Source of the DNA: Siderastrea radians
Taxonomy: Eukaryota; Cnidaria; Anthozoa; Scleractinia; Rhizangiidae
Reading direction: 5' to 3'
Assembly (NCBI GenBank): GCA_964017195.1
Contig: OZ024894.1
Span: 1,674,501-1,738,500, forward strand
Length of the DNA stretch: 64,000 nt
The notes below the pieces were generated by a model. The model had not been told where the DNA came from. It saw only the letters and a list, made by a program, of their open reading frames with translations, and ran no database searches. Made by a program: the position numbers and the translations under genes. Position 1 is the first letter of the stretch; the number at the start of each line of letters is the position of its first letter. This document shows positions 1 to 6,450 of the stretch, piece by piece.

Positions 1-123
1 CACACACGCGCGCGCGCGCGAAATTTCGAGGCGACGCGACGCGAAGGGAACGCCGAAAATTAATTTTCGGCGCTACCTTCGCGTCGCGTCGCCTCGAAAT
101 TTCGCGCGCGCGCGCGTGTGTGT
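1..123. repeat. Large near-perfect palindrome (hairpin)
   Basis: The two halves are reverse complements around a centre between positions 61 and 62 (gccgaaaatt/aattttcggc), extending through a GCGACGCGACGCG arm to alternating (CG)n and (CA)n/(TG)n ends, with only two or three mismatches. The outer (CG)n tracts are Z-DNA-prone. It may be a fold-back MITE or an end of a larger host element cut by the window edge. Confidence 0.85.
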
Positions 124-777
124 ATTTCGCCCGCCCCACAATCGCCATCGCCAAAATTAGAGACTACTCGCAGTCTAAGACACACCTGCTGATGTACAGT
201 TTCTTGAGTTGCGATTGCTGGCTCTCTGCTGTTTGGATGAGGTCCTAATAAGATCGGTGTGAATAATGAGATCAAGAACAGTGTAGGTATAATCAGGGAA
301 TAAACTGGAATGAGCCTGGCATAGGACGGACATTTCTACAAATGCGTTTACCTGTTGGAAGATTTTATTGACGACTCCAACCTAACAGAAAAAGGACAAA
401 CACAAACAAGATTTATTATATCGGTTTTCCAATCCAGGGCTCGCGACTAACTTTTCAGCTTAGTAGCCTAGTGGCTAGTGAGATATTTGATTTCACTGGC
501 CAGAATAAATTTTCACCATCCAAACAAACAAACAAGTTTTTTTTTTTTTTTTGCATAATCTTGTACTAGTCGAGTTAAGTACGTAAATATGCCTCTCTGT
601 AATCTCAAGAGTGACGAACTGGATGTTCTATCCAACGGTTAAAGACCCTCACACGAATACAAAGTAATCGTACGTTCAGGGCAAATTCGCAGGCACGATG
701 TTATTCACGCCCTTCTTTTCCGTTTCGGCTTTCATGACCAATATCTAGAGAAGTTAACCTTACATGAGCATGTCAAC
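124..777. other. Intergenic host DNA, no gene seen
   Basis: No convincing coding region. It holds a poly-T run near 538-552. A stretch around 431-480 (ccagggctcgcgactaac, then gtggctag repeats) is matched in inverted orientation at 22960-23065 on the far side of the provirus, suggesting both belong to one host repeat family. Confidence 0.6.
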
Positions 778-1285
778 GTACGGAGAAACGTTGGGAAGAC
801 AAATACTAAAATTGTACAAACATTGTAAGGTAGGGAGAAAGACCAAACTGATACAGCACTCAATTCACATACGGAAAAATGTCTGCAAGAGAAGACTAGT
901 AAATTACGGAGAAACGCTGACCAGACAAAGCTAATAAGGTTAGAACTTACTAAGGTACGCGGAAGAAACGTTGAGAAGTCATATCAAACACGTTGGTTGC
1001 AAATGCACTATACAGTAGAGAGAAACACATACTAACGTACAGAGAAACGCTAAGAAGTGTAGACTTATTGTAGGAATGAACTAACAAACTGAACTGAAAT
1101 CCTTCGGTATACGAGATCAGTATCGTGCGAACGTGCTGAGGGCGTACGGAGAAACGTTGAGAATACAAGACTAATAAATCGATGAACGTACTTACGTACG
1201 GAGAAACATTATGAAGACAAGACTAATATCATACGAACGACTTTACACTGACAGAAACGCTGCATGAGAAGAGAAACTAAAATTA
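778..1285 (+). repeat. Degenerate host satellite, left of the provirus
   Basis: A theme close to tacggagaaacgttgagaag, then acaagactaata and catacgaacg, recurs irregularly (near 778, 911, 958, 1039, 1144, 1198 and 1250). The same theme continues in the same orientation right of the provirus at 22620-22860, so the provirus landed inside this array. Copies are diverged and spacing varies. Confidence 0.75.
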
Positions 1286-1291
1286 TACGAA
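1286..1291. repeat. Target site duplication, left copy (tacgaa)
   Basis: The six bases before the provirus are tacgaa, identical to the six bases after its right end. Six-bp duplications are the known signature of Maverick/Polinton integration by their retrovirus-like integrase. Confidence 0.93.
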
Positions 1292-1618
1292 AGTAGTAAA
1301 GGACGCTCGTTGGGGACAAATGGAGGCTCCTGATTGGTCGAGAGCAATCACGTGACCAGAGGAACTTCCGGTGTGAGAAACCGCTGACCAGTAGTCAAAA
1401 TTGGATCGTGGGCTCATGGAACCGGAAGTCACGTGATTTGAGATGGGAAACCGCTGACGAGTGTGAAAAAAGGATCGTGGGCTCAAAAGTCCAAAGTCCA
1501 ATTTGGGGAAGAGGGGTGTTCCTTGAAAACAACACGAAATAAAAATTATATTTTTATTAAATTTGTTTTTACAATAAGTGAGAAAAAAAAATGTTTTTTG
1601 AGTGTTCCTTAATGTTCA
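1292..1618 (+). repeat. Left terminal inverted repeat (327 bp)
   Basis: Matches the reverse complement of 22230-22619; the first ~150 bp are identical. Inside are two copies of a ~70-bp unit (gggaaaccgctgac, then ggatcgtgggctca, then ggaagtcacgtgatttgag); the right TIR has three. The inner part reads as AATAAA on the minus strand (1553-1558) and lies just past the stop of the minus-strand ORF, so it probably serves as that gene's 3' end. Confidence 0.93.
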
Positions 1619-1833
1619 ATAGAGGGTCCCCACCATTGTTTTTGACATCGAGTTATTCTTCGCCATTGGTTGTTGTCACGAATCCATTGTTGTAATTGAC
1701 GTCGATATGATTGATTTCTCATTAAAGGTATGGCAAAGGAACTGTAGAATGGGGGTGGCGGTGGTGGCGCCCAATGTTCTCGATCACAGTGATCACAATC
1801 GACGATCTTGTTGAGGTTTTCAGTGGTAGCCAT
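1609..1833 (-). CDS. Small hypothetical protein at left end of provirus (74 aa)
   Basis: An ATG-started 74-codon ORF runs toward the left TIR. It has a CDHCDREH segment (possible metal-binding cluster), six prolines in a row, and an aromatic/basic C-terminal half ending WWGPSIEH. I recognise no family. Support for it being real: the stop codon lies just inside the TIR, whose minus strand offers AATAAA right after it, mirroring how polB ends 8 bp before the right TIR. No TATA box is obvious, but a perfect CRE (1921-1928) lies about 90 bp upstream. It could still be a chance ORF. Confidence 0.5.
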   Translation of the reverse strand: MATTENLNKIVDCDHCDREHWAPPPPPPFYSSFAIPLMRNQSYRRQLQQWIRDNNQWRRITRCQKQWWGPSIEH

Positions 1834-1920
1834 AGGGGTACGTCTTGAAGGTGCGGGAATCCAGGACTCAGTAGTAATGTCGGATCACTAGGCAAGATGA
1901 GCCTCGTTTTGATGTAAGGA

Positions 1921-1928
1921 TGACGTCA
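1921..1928. promoter_or_regulatory. CRE/ATF site (TGACGTCA)
   Basis: Exact palindromic cAMP-response element between the divergent genes at 1609-1833 and 2231-3277. Known from animal promoters, including DNA-virus promoters; function here is inferred. Confidence 0.5.
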
Positions 1929-1930
1929 TA

Positions 1931-2105
1931 ACCGGAACCGGAAGTCACGTGTTTTTAAGAGGGGGAAACCGCTGACCAGTGGGAAAAAAAGGGATCGCAG
2001 GCTCATGCAACCGGAAGTGACGTGATTTGAAAAGGGAAACCGCTGACGAGTAGGAAAAATGGATCGTGGGCTCAAGGGGAAGGAAAAGTCCAAAGTCCAA
2101 TTGGG
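1931..2105 (+). repeat. Subterminal internal copy of the TIR repeat units
   Basis: Two diverged copies of the TIR's ~70-bp unit (ccggaagtcacgtg, gaaaccgctgaccag, ggatcgtgggctca, then aaagtccaaagtccaattgggg) lie about 310 bp inside the left TIR in the same orientation. They contain CACGTG-type and GACGTGA E-box-like sites and sit upstream of the first penton-like gene. They may be a promoter/enhancer or a protein-binding array shared with the replication ends. Confidence 0.85.
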
Positions 2106-2119
2106 GGAACGGGGGTGAC

Positions 2120-2129
2120 CCATATATGG
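2120..2129. promoter_or_regulatory. CArG box (CCATATATGG)
   Basis: Exact serum-response-factor consensus CC(A/T)6GG about 70 bp upstream of the TATA box of the first penton-like gene. Role inferred only. Confidence 0.45.
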
Positions 2130-2192
2130 CCCAGATATGGATTTGATATGGGTTTGATATGACACAAGTCCAATTTCTGCAACGTGGGTAGG

Positions 2193-2200
2193 TATAAAAG
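2193..2200 (+). promoter_or_regulatory. TATA box of first penton-like gene
   Basis: TATAAAAG lies 38 bp before the ATG at 2231, so the 5' leader would be only a few bases. Confidence 0.75.
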
Positions 2201-2230
2201 GGTAAACCCTAAGGTGAGGGAGTAGTCAGG

Positions 2231-3277
2231 ATGAGTTTTTACATCACTCTGCTCAGTGATCAAGCACAAGGCCCGGGTCAAAAATTTACCGCCAGGCTTC
2301 CTCATTCACATTATCTGGTAGAAGATGATTGGGAAGTGGCCTTGGTACATATCTCACACCCTGGTTTTAATCAACCATTGGTAGATCAAACCAAGGAGAA
2401 TTGGACGCAACAAGATAGTCAGAACCATTGGATGAAAACAGATATCAGATACATACCAAAACGTGCGGATGGAACGGCTCCCATTCAAGTGACCAAACAA
2501 ATCCATTTACCACCAGGGTATTACTACAATTTGAAAGAAGCATGGATCGCCATCGCGTACGAAATAGAAAAACAGCACATGGAAGTCATGATGGATATAG
2601 CCAAAATGGACGTGGACGATCAAGCGAAACGACAACAACTAGCTGCTCTGAACCTGGCTCAACCCTACGTGAAAATCACCAATGCCGGCATTGCCCCCGA
2701 ATTAGATTCGTTGTATGTACTCATTCCAGCCAACATGCAATTTGAAATGGAATGGAAATTAGCTGGCTTGATGGGCCTTGTGAAAGATGGAACGCCCACG
2801 CAACGAATTGTGGAAGAAAAAAATTATCTGGTGAAACATATCGTGGATTACAACGATCGTCATAAATGGGAAGTAACGAGAGGTCCTGCCAACAAATATC
2901 CACCGTTTGGTCATGTCTCCGTCAGTTTTACTCACCCCGATTTCGAGTATGAGTTGTTCTTGGGTCCGAATCTGAGTCGACAACCCTTTCCCAGTACGCC
3001 AACGGTCAAACCGCAACAACAACAATTGATGATTTACACGGATCTGGTTGCATCGAGCATTGTGGGAAATCAACAAAAAGGTTTTTTACGTACCTTGGAT
3101 GCCGGCAATACCGATCATCAATTTGATACCAAGCAACGGATGTATTTTCCTCTTGGCAAGACCATCTTTGACAGCATTGAGATAGACATTCAAACAGCCA
3201 ATGGACAACCGGCTCCGTTCAAACAAGGGCGAACCATCATCACTCTTGAACTCTCCAGAAAAAGTCAACGGACATGA
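2231..3277 (+). CDS. Penton-like minor capsid protein, paralogue 1 (348 aa)
   Basis: The protein opens MSFYITLLSDQ and has the layout of the Polinton/adintovirus penton (minor capsid, single jelly-roll) family: an N-terminal F-Y-x-T-L-x-S strand, W-E-V-A-L-V-H-I-S-H-P near residues 34-44, a variable middle, and a C-terminal part with IYTDLVASSIVGNQ, FDSIEIDI and a final TIITLEL strand. Length fits the family. Two further paralogues lie at 7599-8642 and 8654-9706; this one is the most distant and has its own TATA box. It is expected at capsid vertices. An AATAAA at 3401 ends the unit. Assignment to the penton rather than another capsid-associated protein is by family resemblance. Confidence 0.85.
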   Translation: MSFYITLLSDQAQGPGQKFTARLPHSHYLVEDDWEVALVHISHPGFNQPLVDQTKENWTQQDSQNHWMKTDIRYIPKRADGTAPIQVTKQIHLPPGYYYNLKEAWIAIAYEIEKQHMEVMMDIAKMDVDDQAKRQQLAALNLAQPYVKITNAGIAPELDSLYVLIPANMQFEMEWKLAGLMGLVKDGTPTQRIVEEKNYLVKHIVDYNDRHKWEVTRGPANKYPPFGHVSVSFTHPDFEYELFLGPNLSRQPFPSTPTVKPQQQQLMIYTDLVASSIVGNQQKGFLRTLDAGNTDHQFDTKQRMYFPLGKTIFDSIEIDIQTANGQPAPFKQGRTIITLELSRKSQRT

Positions 3278-3400
3278 CGTGGTTGTTTTTTTTTATACAG
3301 AAAGCGAATCATTAATTAAATCCTGGAGCACGTGGGACCTAGCCCGGTTAGCTCCAGAACAGGCTAACTACTTAGATTGGTTTGTTGAAAAGAGATGAGG

Positions 3401-3406
3401 AATAAA
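3401..3406 (+). terminator. Poly(A) signal after first penton-like gene
   Basis: AATAAA about 125 bp after the stop codon at 3275-3277. Confidence 0.6.
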
Positions 3407-3437
3407 AAAGGCTTACCGCTATCCCGTTTACTTGACA

Positions 3438-3480
3438 TTCTTGCTTGTTTGCTTGCTTGCTTGACTGCTTGCTGGCTTGG
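3438..3480. repeat. (GCTT)n microsatellite
   Basis: Imperfect gctt repeats in the noncoding stretch after the first penton-like gene. Confidence 0.7.
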
Positions 3481-3560
3481 GAGTGAAAAATAGAATGGGA
3501 CGGTGGTTTTTTTATAGAGACCCAAGGGTCACGTGGGAGGGGTGATGAACCAATCACCAA

Positions 3561-3782
3561 ACAGGGCACAGCCTGGCATAACAAGAGGTCATCCAAAACA
3601 GGGCACAGCCTGGCATAACAAGAGGTCATCCCAAACAGGGCACAGCCTGGCATAACAAGAGGTCATCCCAAACAGGGCACAGCCTGGCATAACAAGAGGT
3701 CATCCCAAACAGGGCACAGCCTGGCATAACAAGAGGTCATGCCAAACAGGGTTCAGCCTGGGATAACAAGAGGTGATGAGGA
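3561..3782 (+). repeat. Six tandem 37-bp repeats
   Basis: A unit beginning acagggcacagcctggcata and ending aacaagaggtcatccca starts at 3561, 3598, 3635, 3672, 3709 and 3746, exactly 37 bp apart. The first five are almost identical; the last is diverged. The ends (acaagaggtcat) resemble the repeats at 5009-5110 (gacaagaggtccttataaggtcat). It lies directly upstream of a TATA box and could be an enhancer-like array. There are no spacers, so it is not CRISPR. Confidence 0.9.
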
Positions 3783-3999
3783 GACCCAGCGGTGCCTTGG
3801 GAGGGGAAGAGGAGGGGGGACCCCCCTCCCCCTTCCTTAGATGGACCATCAGGCTTTGCGGGGAATGATCCCAGAGACTATAAAACAGATCGCACCTCGA
3901 GGTGGGTCATCTCAAGATGGCCTCTTGTCAAGACCAATTACTCCAAGAGTTTGAAGAATTTGAAGCGGATCTCCCATTTTATTGTGAGTCAAGGCTACT
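3778..3999 (+). pseudogene. Inverted partial copy of early promoter plus truncated ORF
   Basis: This stretch matches, in opposite orientation, the promoter and first codons of the minus-strand gene at 17454-17831: the same G-run/C-run block, a caggctttgcggggaa box, agactataaaa (TATA at 3879-3885), gtcatctcaagatgg and the first ~20 codons. The ATG at 3917 opens a reading frame that stops after 28 codons, whereas the intact copy runs 125. Two GTGAGT sequences near 3980-4000 could act as splice donors, so a spliced transcript is not excluded. Most likely it is a duplicated promoter with a dead 5' gene fragment, or a decoy or alternative early promoter. Confidence 0.75.
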
Positions 4000-4270
4000 G
4001 TGAGTCAAGAGACATTTATTTATGACCATAGTGCAAACTCAGTGTTGTCAGTTTTTATTTTTTAATTAAAAAAAGAGTTGATGTTTTTTACAAAGGGTGG
4101 TCTGTGTTCTTTGCCACGCGGGTTGGGGTGCTCCTATTTACAAATTGAAAAAGCTATCTACAGTTTGAAAAAATAAAAAGTTAAAAAGAAAGCTATATAC
4201 AATTTGAAAAAATAAAAACTAAAAGAATTGAAAAGGCTATGTACAATTCCAAAAGTAAAAAACTAAAAAA
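4000..4270. other. Noncoding AT-rich stretch with degenerate ~50-bp repeats
   Basis: From about 4140 to 4260 a unit of the form gctat-tacaatttgaaaaaataaaa recurs three times. It lies just downstream of the minus-strand SLOG-like gene, so it would be that gene's 3' UTR region. No ORF of note. Confidence 0.65.
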
Positions 4271-4963
4271 TTACAAATGAAAGTCTTCCAGTTCCATACG
4301 TAATTGATCAATGTTCTCGGGGAGACAGAAGGTGCGGTTGAACAAGGCTTGAATTTCGGCTCGGGTTTTGTCGTCCACATCCCGGGATCCCACGATAGCA
4401 CTGCTTTGATGAAGGGTGGGCTTTTTGGGTCCCCAAGGGACAAATTGACTGCCAGTGACCAGGGTGGCGGCATTCTCATTGACTTGGTAGTAATGGTCCG
4501 AACGGTACCATGATTGACTGGGGATGTCAAAGAGGTAGACGGGTTTGCCTTGATCCATAGCCAATTGCACAGTCCAACCGGTCCCTCCTTTCACGCGTTT
4601 ATGATCCGGTTCCAAAATGCCAAAGGCATAGATGGTATGGGCTTTCTTGGCAATTTGATAATTGCGTTGCAGCAATTGCAGGGTGTAAAAATGACTGGGC
4701 ATTCGTTTCCCTAGTTTCTCCGCTGCCTGGTGAAGATGAGGGTTGGCCAACATCAGCACTTCCACGGTGGACGGGGTGATGAACGTGGCTCGAGGATGGT
4801 TCGGGGGGACGAGGACTTCTAATTGCATCCCAAAGTGTTTGGCTTGTTCTTCGACGAGTGCATCCGTACCTTTGGCTCCCCCTGTGTAGACCACATGGCC
4901 ATGACCCACCTGGAGTTCCAAGGCACCGAGATCTTGTTCTCCGATCATGATGTCTGGGGGCAT
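4271..4963 (-). CDS. SLOG/YpsA-like Rossmann-fold protein (230 aa), possibly circularly permuted
   Basis: The start is the ATG at 4963; upstream codons in frame lack an ATG. Motifs typical of SLOG (LOG/DprA/YpsA) nucleotide-binding proteins are visible: VVYTGGAKGTDALVEEQA at residues 25-41, RNYQIAKKAHTIYAFG at 100-115, and GGTGWTVQLA...GKPVYLFD at 126-146. A second family hallmark, a strand ending G-S-R-D followed by a helix, occurs at the C-terminus (AIVGSRDVDD, 189-198) rather than the N-terminus, suggesting circular permutation. SLOG proteins bind or cleave nucleotide-type ligands; in prokaryotes many serve in conflict systems beside SLATT membrane proteins. The gene shares a bidirectional promoter with the zinc-finger gene. 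Substrate and role here are unknown. Confidence 0.75.
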   Translation of the reverse strand: MPPDIMIGEQDLGALELQVGHGHVVYTGGAKGTDALVEEQAKHFGMQLEVLVPPNHPRATFITPSTVEVLMLANPHLHQAAEKLGKRMPSHFYTLQLLQRNYQIAKKAHTIYAFGILEPDHKRVKGGTGWTVQLAMDQGKPVYLFDIPSQSWYRSDHYYQVNENAATLVTGSQFVPWGPKKPTLHQSSAIVGSRDVDDKTRAEIQALFNRTFCLPENIDQLRMELEDFHL

Positions 4964-4984
4964 GGCTTTGGAGAATGACGATTC

Positions 4985-5141
4985 AGGGAGCAAGGGAGCT
5001 CCTTAAATAGGAACACCTGACCAATGGGAAGACAAGAGGTCCTTATAAGGTCATAGCAAGCTGACCAATGGGAAGACAAGAGGTCCTTATAAGGTCATGA
5101 AAAGCTGACCAATGAGAGCCAAGGGTCCAAGGTATAAAAAG
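4985..5141. promoter_or_regulatory. Bidirectional promoter with 45-bp CCAAT repeats and TATA boxes
   Basis: A ~45-bp unit (gctgaccaatgggaagacaa then gaggtccttataaggtcat) occurs twice and a half between the SLOG-like and zinc-finger genes. Each unit holds a CCAAT box and an internal cttataag. TATAAAAA at 5134-5141 serves the plus-strand gene (ATG 5175). On the minus strand a TATTTAAG-type box near 5001-5010 precedes the SLOG-like ATG by about 40 bp. Confidence 0.75.
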
Positions 5142-5174
5142 GGCTCGGTGGTAGGGGTGAAAATAGTGAGCACG

Positions 5175-6050
5175 ATGTCAGTCGATCGGAAGAGAAAGAC
5201 AACCCATCCCCCAGAGGGGAAGAAGAAGAAGAAGACTATTCAAACGATGACGCCCGTGGACTGTGATCCGGTGGTAGGGGAGGTGGTGGAAGATACCCGA
5301 GCGGCGGTGGAAGAGATGATGAAAGAATTGAATGACATGGCGGAGCAATCTACACCTCAATTCACTCTGATGACCGTGTTTGACAATGAGGTGGGCCATC
5401 ATCAAATCAAAGACAACAAGGAAAAGGTGGACTATATGGTATGCCCTTGCCATGACGTGCGTTTGGAGGCCCGAGAATCTCAAAAGGGGTGGAAGTATGT
5501 GAAATGCCCCATCCAACCCTGTTTGCTGTTTTGTGGTCAAGATCAAGCCCTGGAGTATATGAAAGCTGTGTATAGTCAACCTCATACAGAAGTGTTGGAC
5601 ATGTGGACTTGTTTGCAGTGCTTTTGCCGTGAACCCGCCACGCTGCAACAGAGCCATTCGACCCAGAACCCCGATCGTTTGTTTCTGAATTGTTCCCAGA
5701 AAACGTGTGCCTTCTTCCGGTGGGCCGATCAACCCTTGGGTCCCAAGTACTGGAGTTGGTTTCATGACAACCCACCCAAGAAAGCCGATCAACAAGCTGA
5801 AATACCTACCCGTGATGCGCAAGGGTATCCCAAGCGGGGCGTGGACATCCCAGGGCCGCCTCCTCGAGCCCCCAGGAAAGAGGATCGCCCCCTGACAGAT
5901 TATGAGAAACAATTGTTGCGAGAAATTCAAGAGCTCAAGAACCGTCAAGAAATGATGGTGGCCCCAGCGCCGCCACCCCCCAAGTACAGTGACAGTGTGG
6001 AGAACTGGCAGAAAAGCCTCGAGACGGTCGTGTATGACGGTCTCTTTTAA
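5175..6050 (+). CDS. Double GRF-type zinc-finger protein (291 aa)
   Basis: The chosen start, ATG 5175, lies 34 bp after TATAAAAA; an upstream in-frame ATG at 5112 precedes the TATA and is rejected. After a lysine-rich N-terminus (possible NLS, residues 5-20) come two modules resembling the GRF zinc finger. The first is CPCHDVRLEA...WKYVKCPIQPCLLFC (about 89-128). The second is CFCREP...NPDRLFLNCSQKTCAFFRWAD (about 148-187). GRF fingers in host repair and topoisomerase proteins bind single-stranded nucleic acid. A proline-rich region and a helical segment (DYEKQLLREIQELKNRQE) follow. AATAAA at 6062 ends the gene. Role in DNA replication or early regulation is inferred. Confidence 0.65.
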   Translation: MSVDRKRKTTHPPEGKKKKKTIQTMTPVDCDPVVGEVVEDTRAAVEEMMKELNDMAEQSTPQFTLMTVFDNEVGHHQIKDNKEKVDYMVCPCHDVRLEARESQKGWKYVKCPIQPCLLFCGQDQALEYMKAVYSQPHTEVLDMWTCLQCFCREPATLQQSHSTQNPDRLFLNCSQKTCAFFRWADQPLGPKYWSWFHDNPPKKADQQAEIPTRDAQGYPKRGVDIPGPPPRAPRKEDRPLTDYEKQLLREIQELKNRQEMMVAPAPPPPKYSDSVENWQKSLETVVYDGLF

Positions 6051-6061
6051 ATGAGAGAACG

Positions 6062-6067
6062 AATAAA
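6062..6067 (+). terminator. Poly(A) signal of zinc-finger gene
   Basis: AATAAA 12 bp after the stop codon. Confidence 0.65.
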
Positions 6068-6084
6068 AATTTTTTATTTAGTCC

Positions 6085-6450
6085 ATGGAGTCTGTTGTGT
6101 GTGATGCGTGGGAGTCTCTCTTGTCCCTGGTGGATTGGCAATGCCATCAATCCCTGTGCCAAGTGTTATATGATCACCAACCCAGGTCCCAAATCCCGAT
6201 TCCTCCCTGCCCCGAGGACACGCATCCTCTCCACGTCTTTGAAGAAACCCACGTGGATCGTAACCTGTATCGATGGGTGGTGTTTGTCTTGTGGTTAAAA
6301 GCCCACCCAGAGGCGTGGCGATGGTATCGAATCATTCAAAAGGCGCATCCCCACACCATCCCCACCATATCGACGTTATGGGATGAATGCCAAAAAGTAT
6401 GGCCCCTCGAAAGAAAACTCAACGCTGGTCAACAACAACAGCAAAGTTGA
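6085..6450 (+). CDS. Hypothetical protein overlapping integrase start (121 aa)
   Basis: The ATG at 6085 opens 121 codons rich in W, H and C (DAWESLLSLVDWQCHQSLC, RWVVFVLWLKAHPEAWRWYR) ending in a glutamine run. The last 64 bp overlap the integrase ORF in another frame. It fills the only gap between the zinc-finger and integrase genes, which are otherwise tightly packed, and that argues for a real gene. I recognise no family. It could also be a leader region of the integrase mRNA. Confidence 0.5.
   Translation: MESVVCDAWESLLSLVDWQCHQSLCQVLYDHQPRSQIPIPPCPEDTHPLHVFEETHVDRNLYRWVVFVLWLKAHPEAWRWYRIIQKAHPHTIPTISTLWDECQKVWPLERKLNAGQQQQQS

Noticed and set aside
3201..3398. 65-codon ORF overlapping the penton-like gene end
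   Set aside because: Most of it shadows the penton frame; no TATA or family support, although its end just before AATAAA is suggestive.
3561..3782. CRISPR-like array
   Set aside because: Units are contiguous with no unique spacers, and the genome is eukaryotic.
5112..5174. Longer N-terminus of the zinc-finger protein
   Set aside because: The upstream ATG lies before the TATA box, so it would not be on the mRNA.
5178..5948. 256-codon minus-strand ORF
   Set aside because: Exact antisense shadow of the zinc-finger gene; low-complexity leucine/histidine composition and no family pattern.
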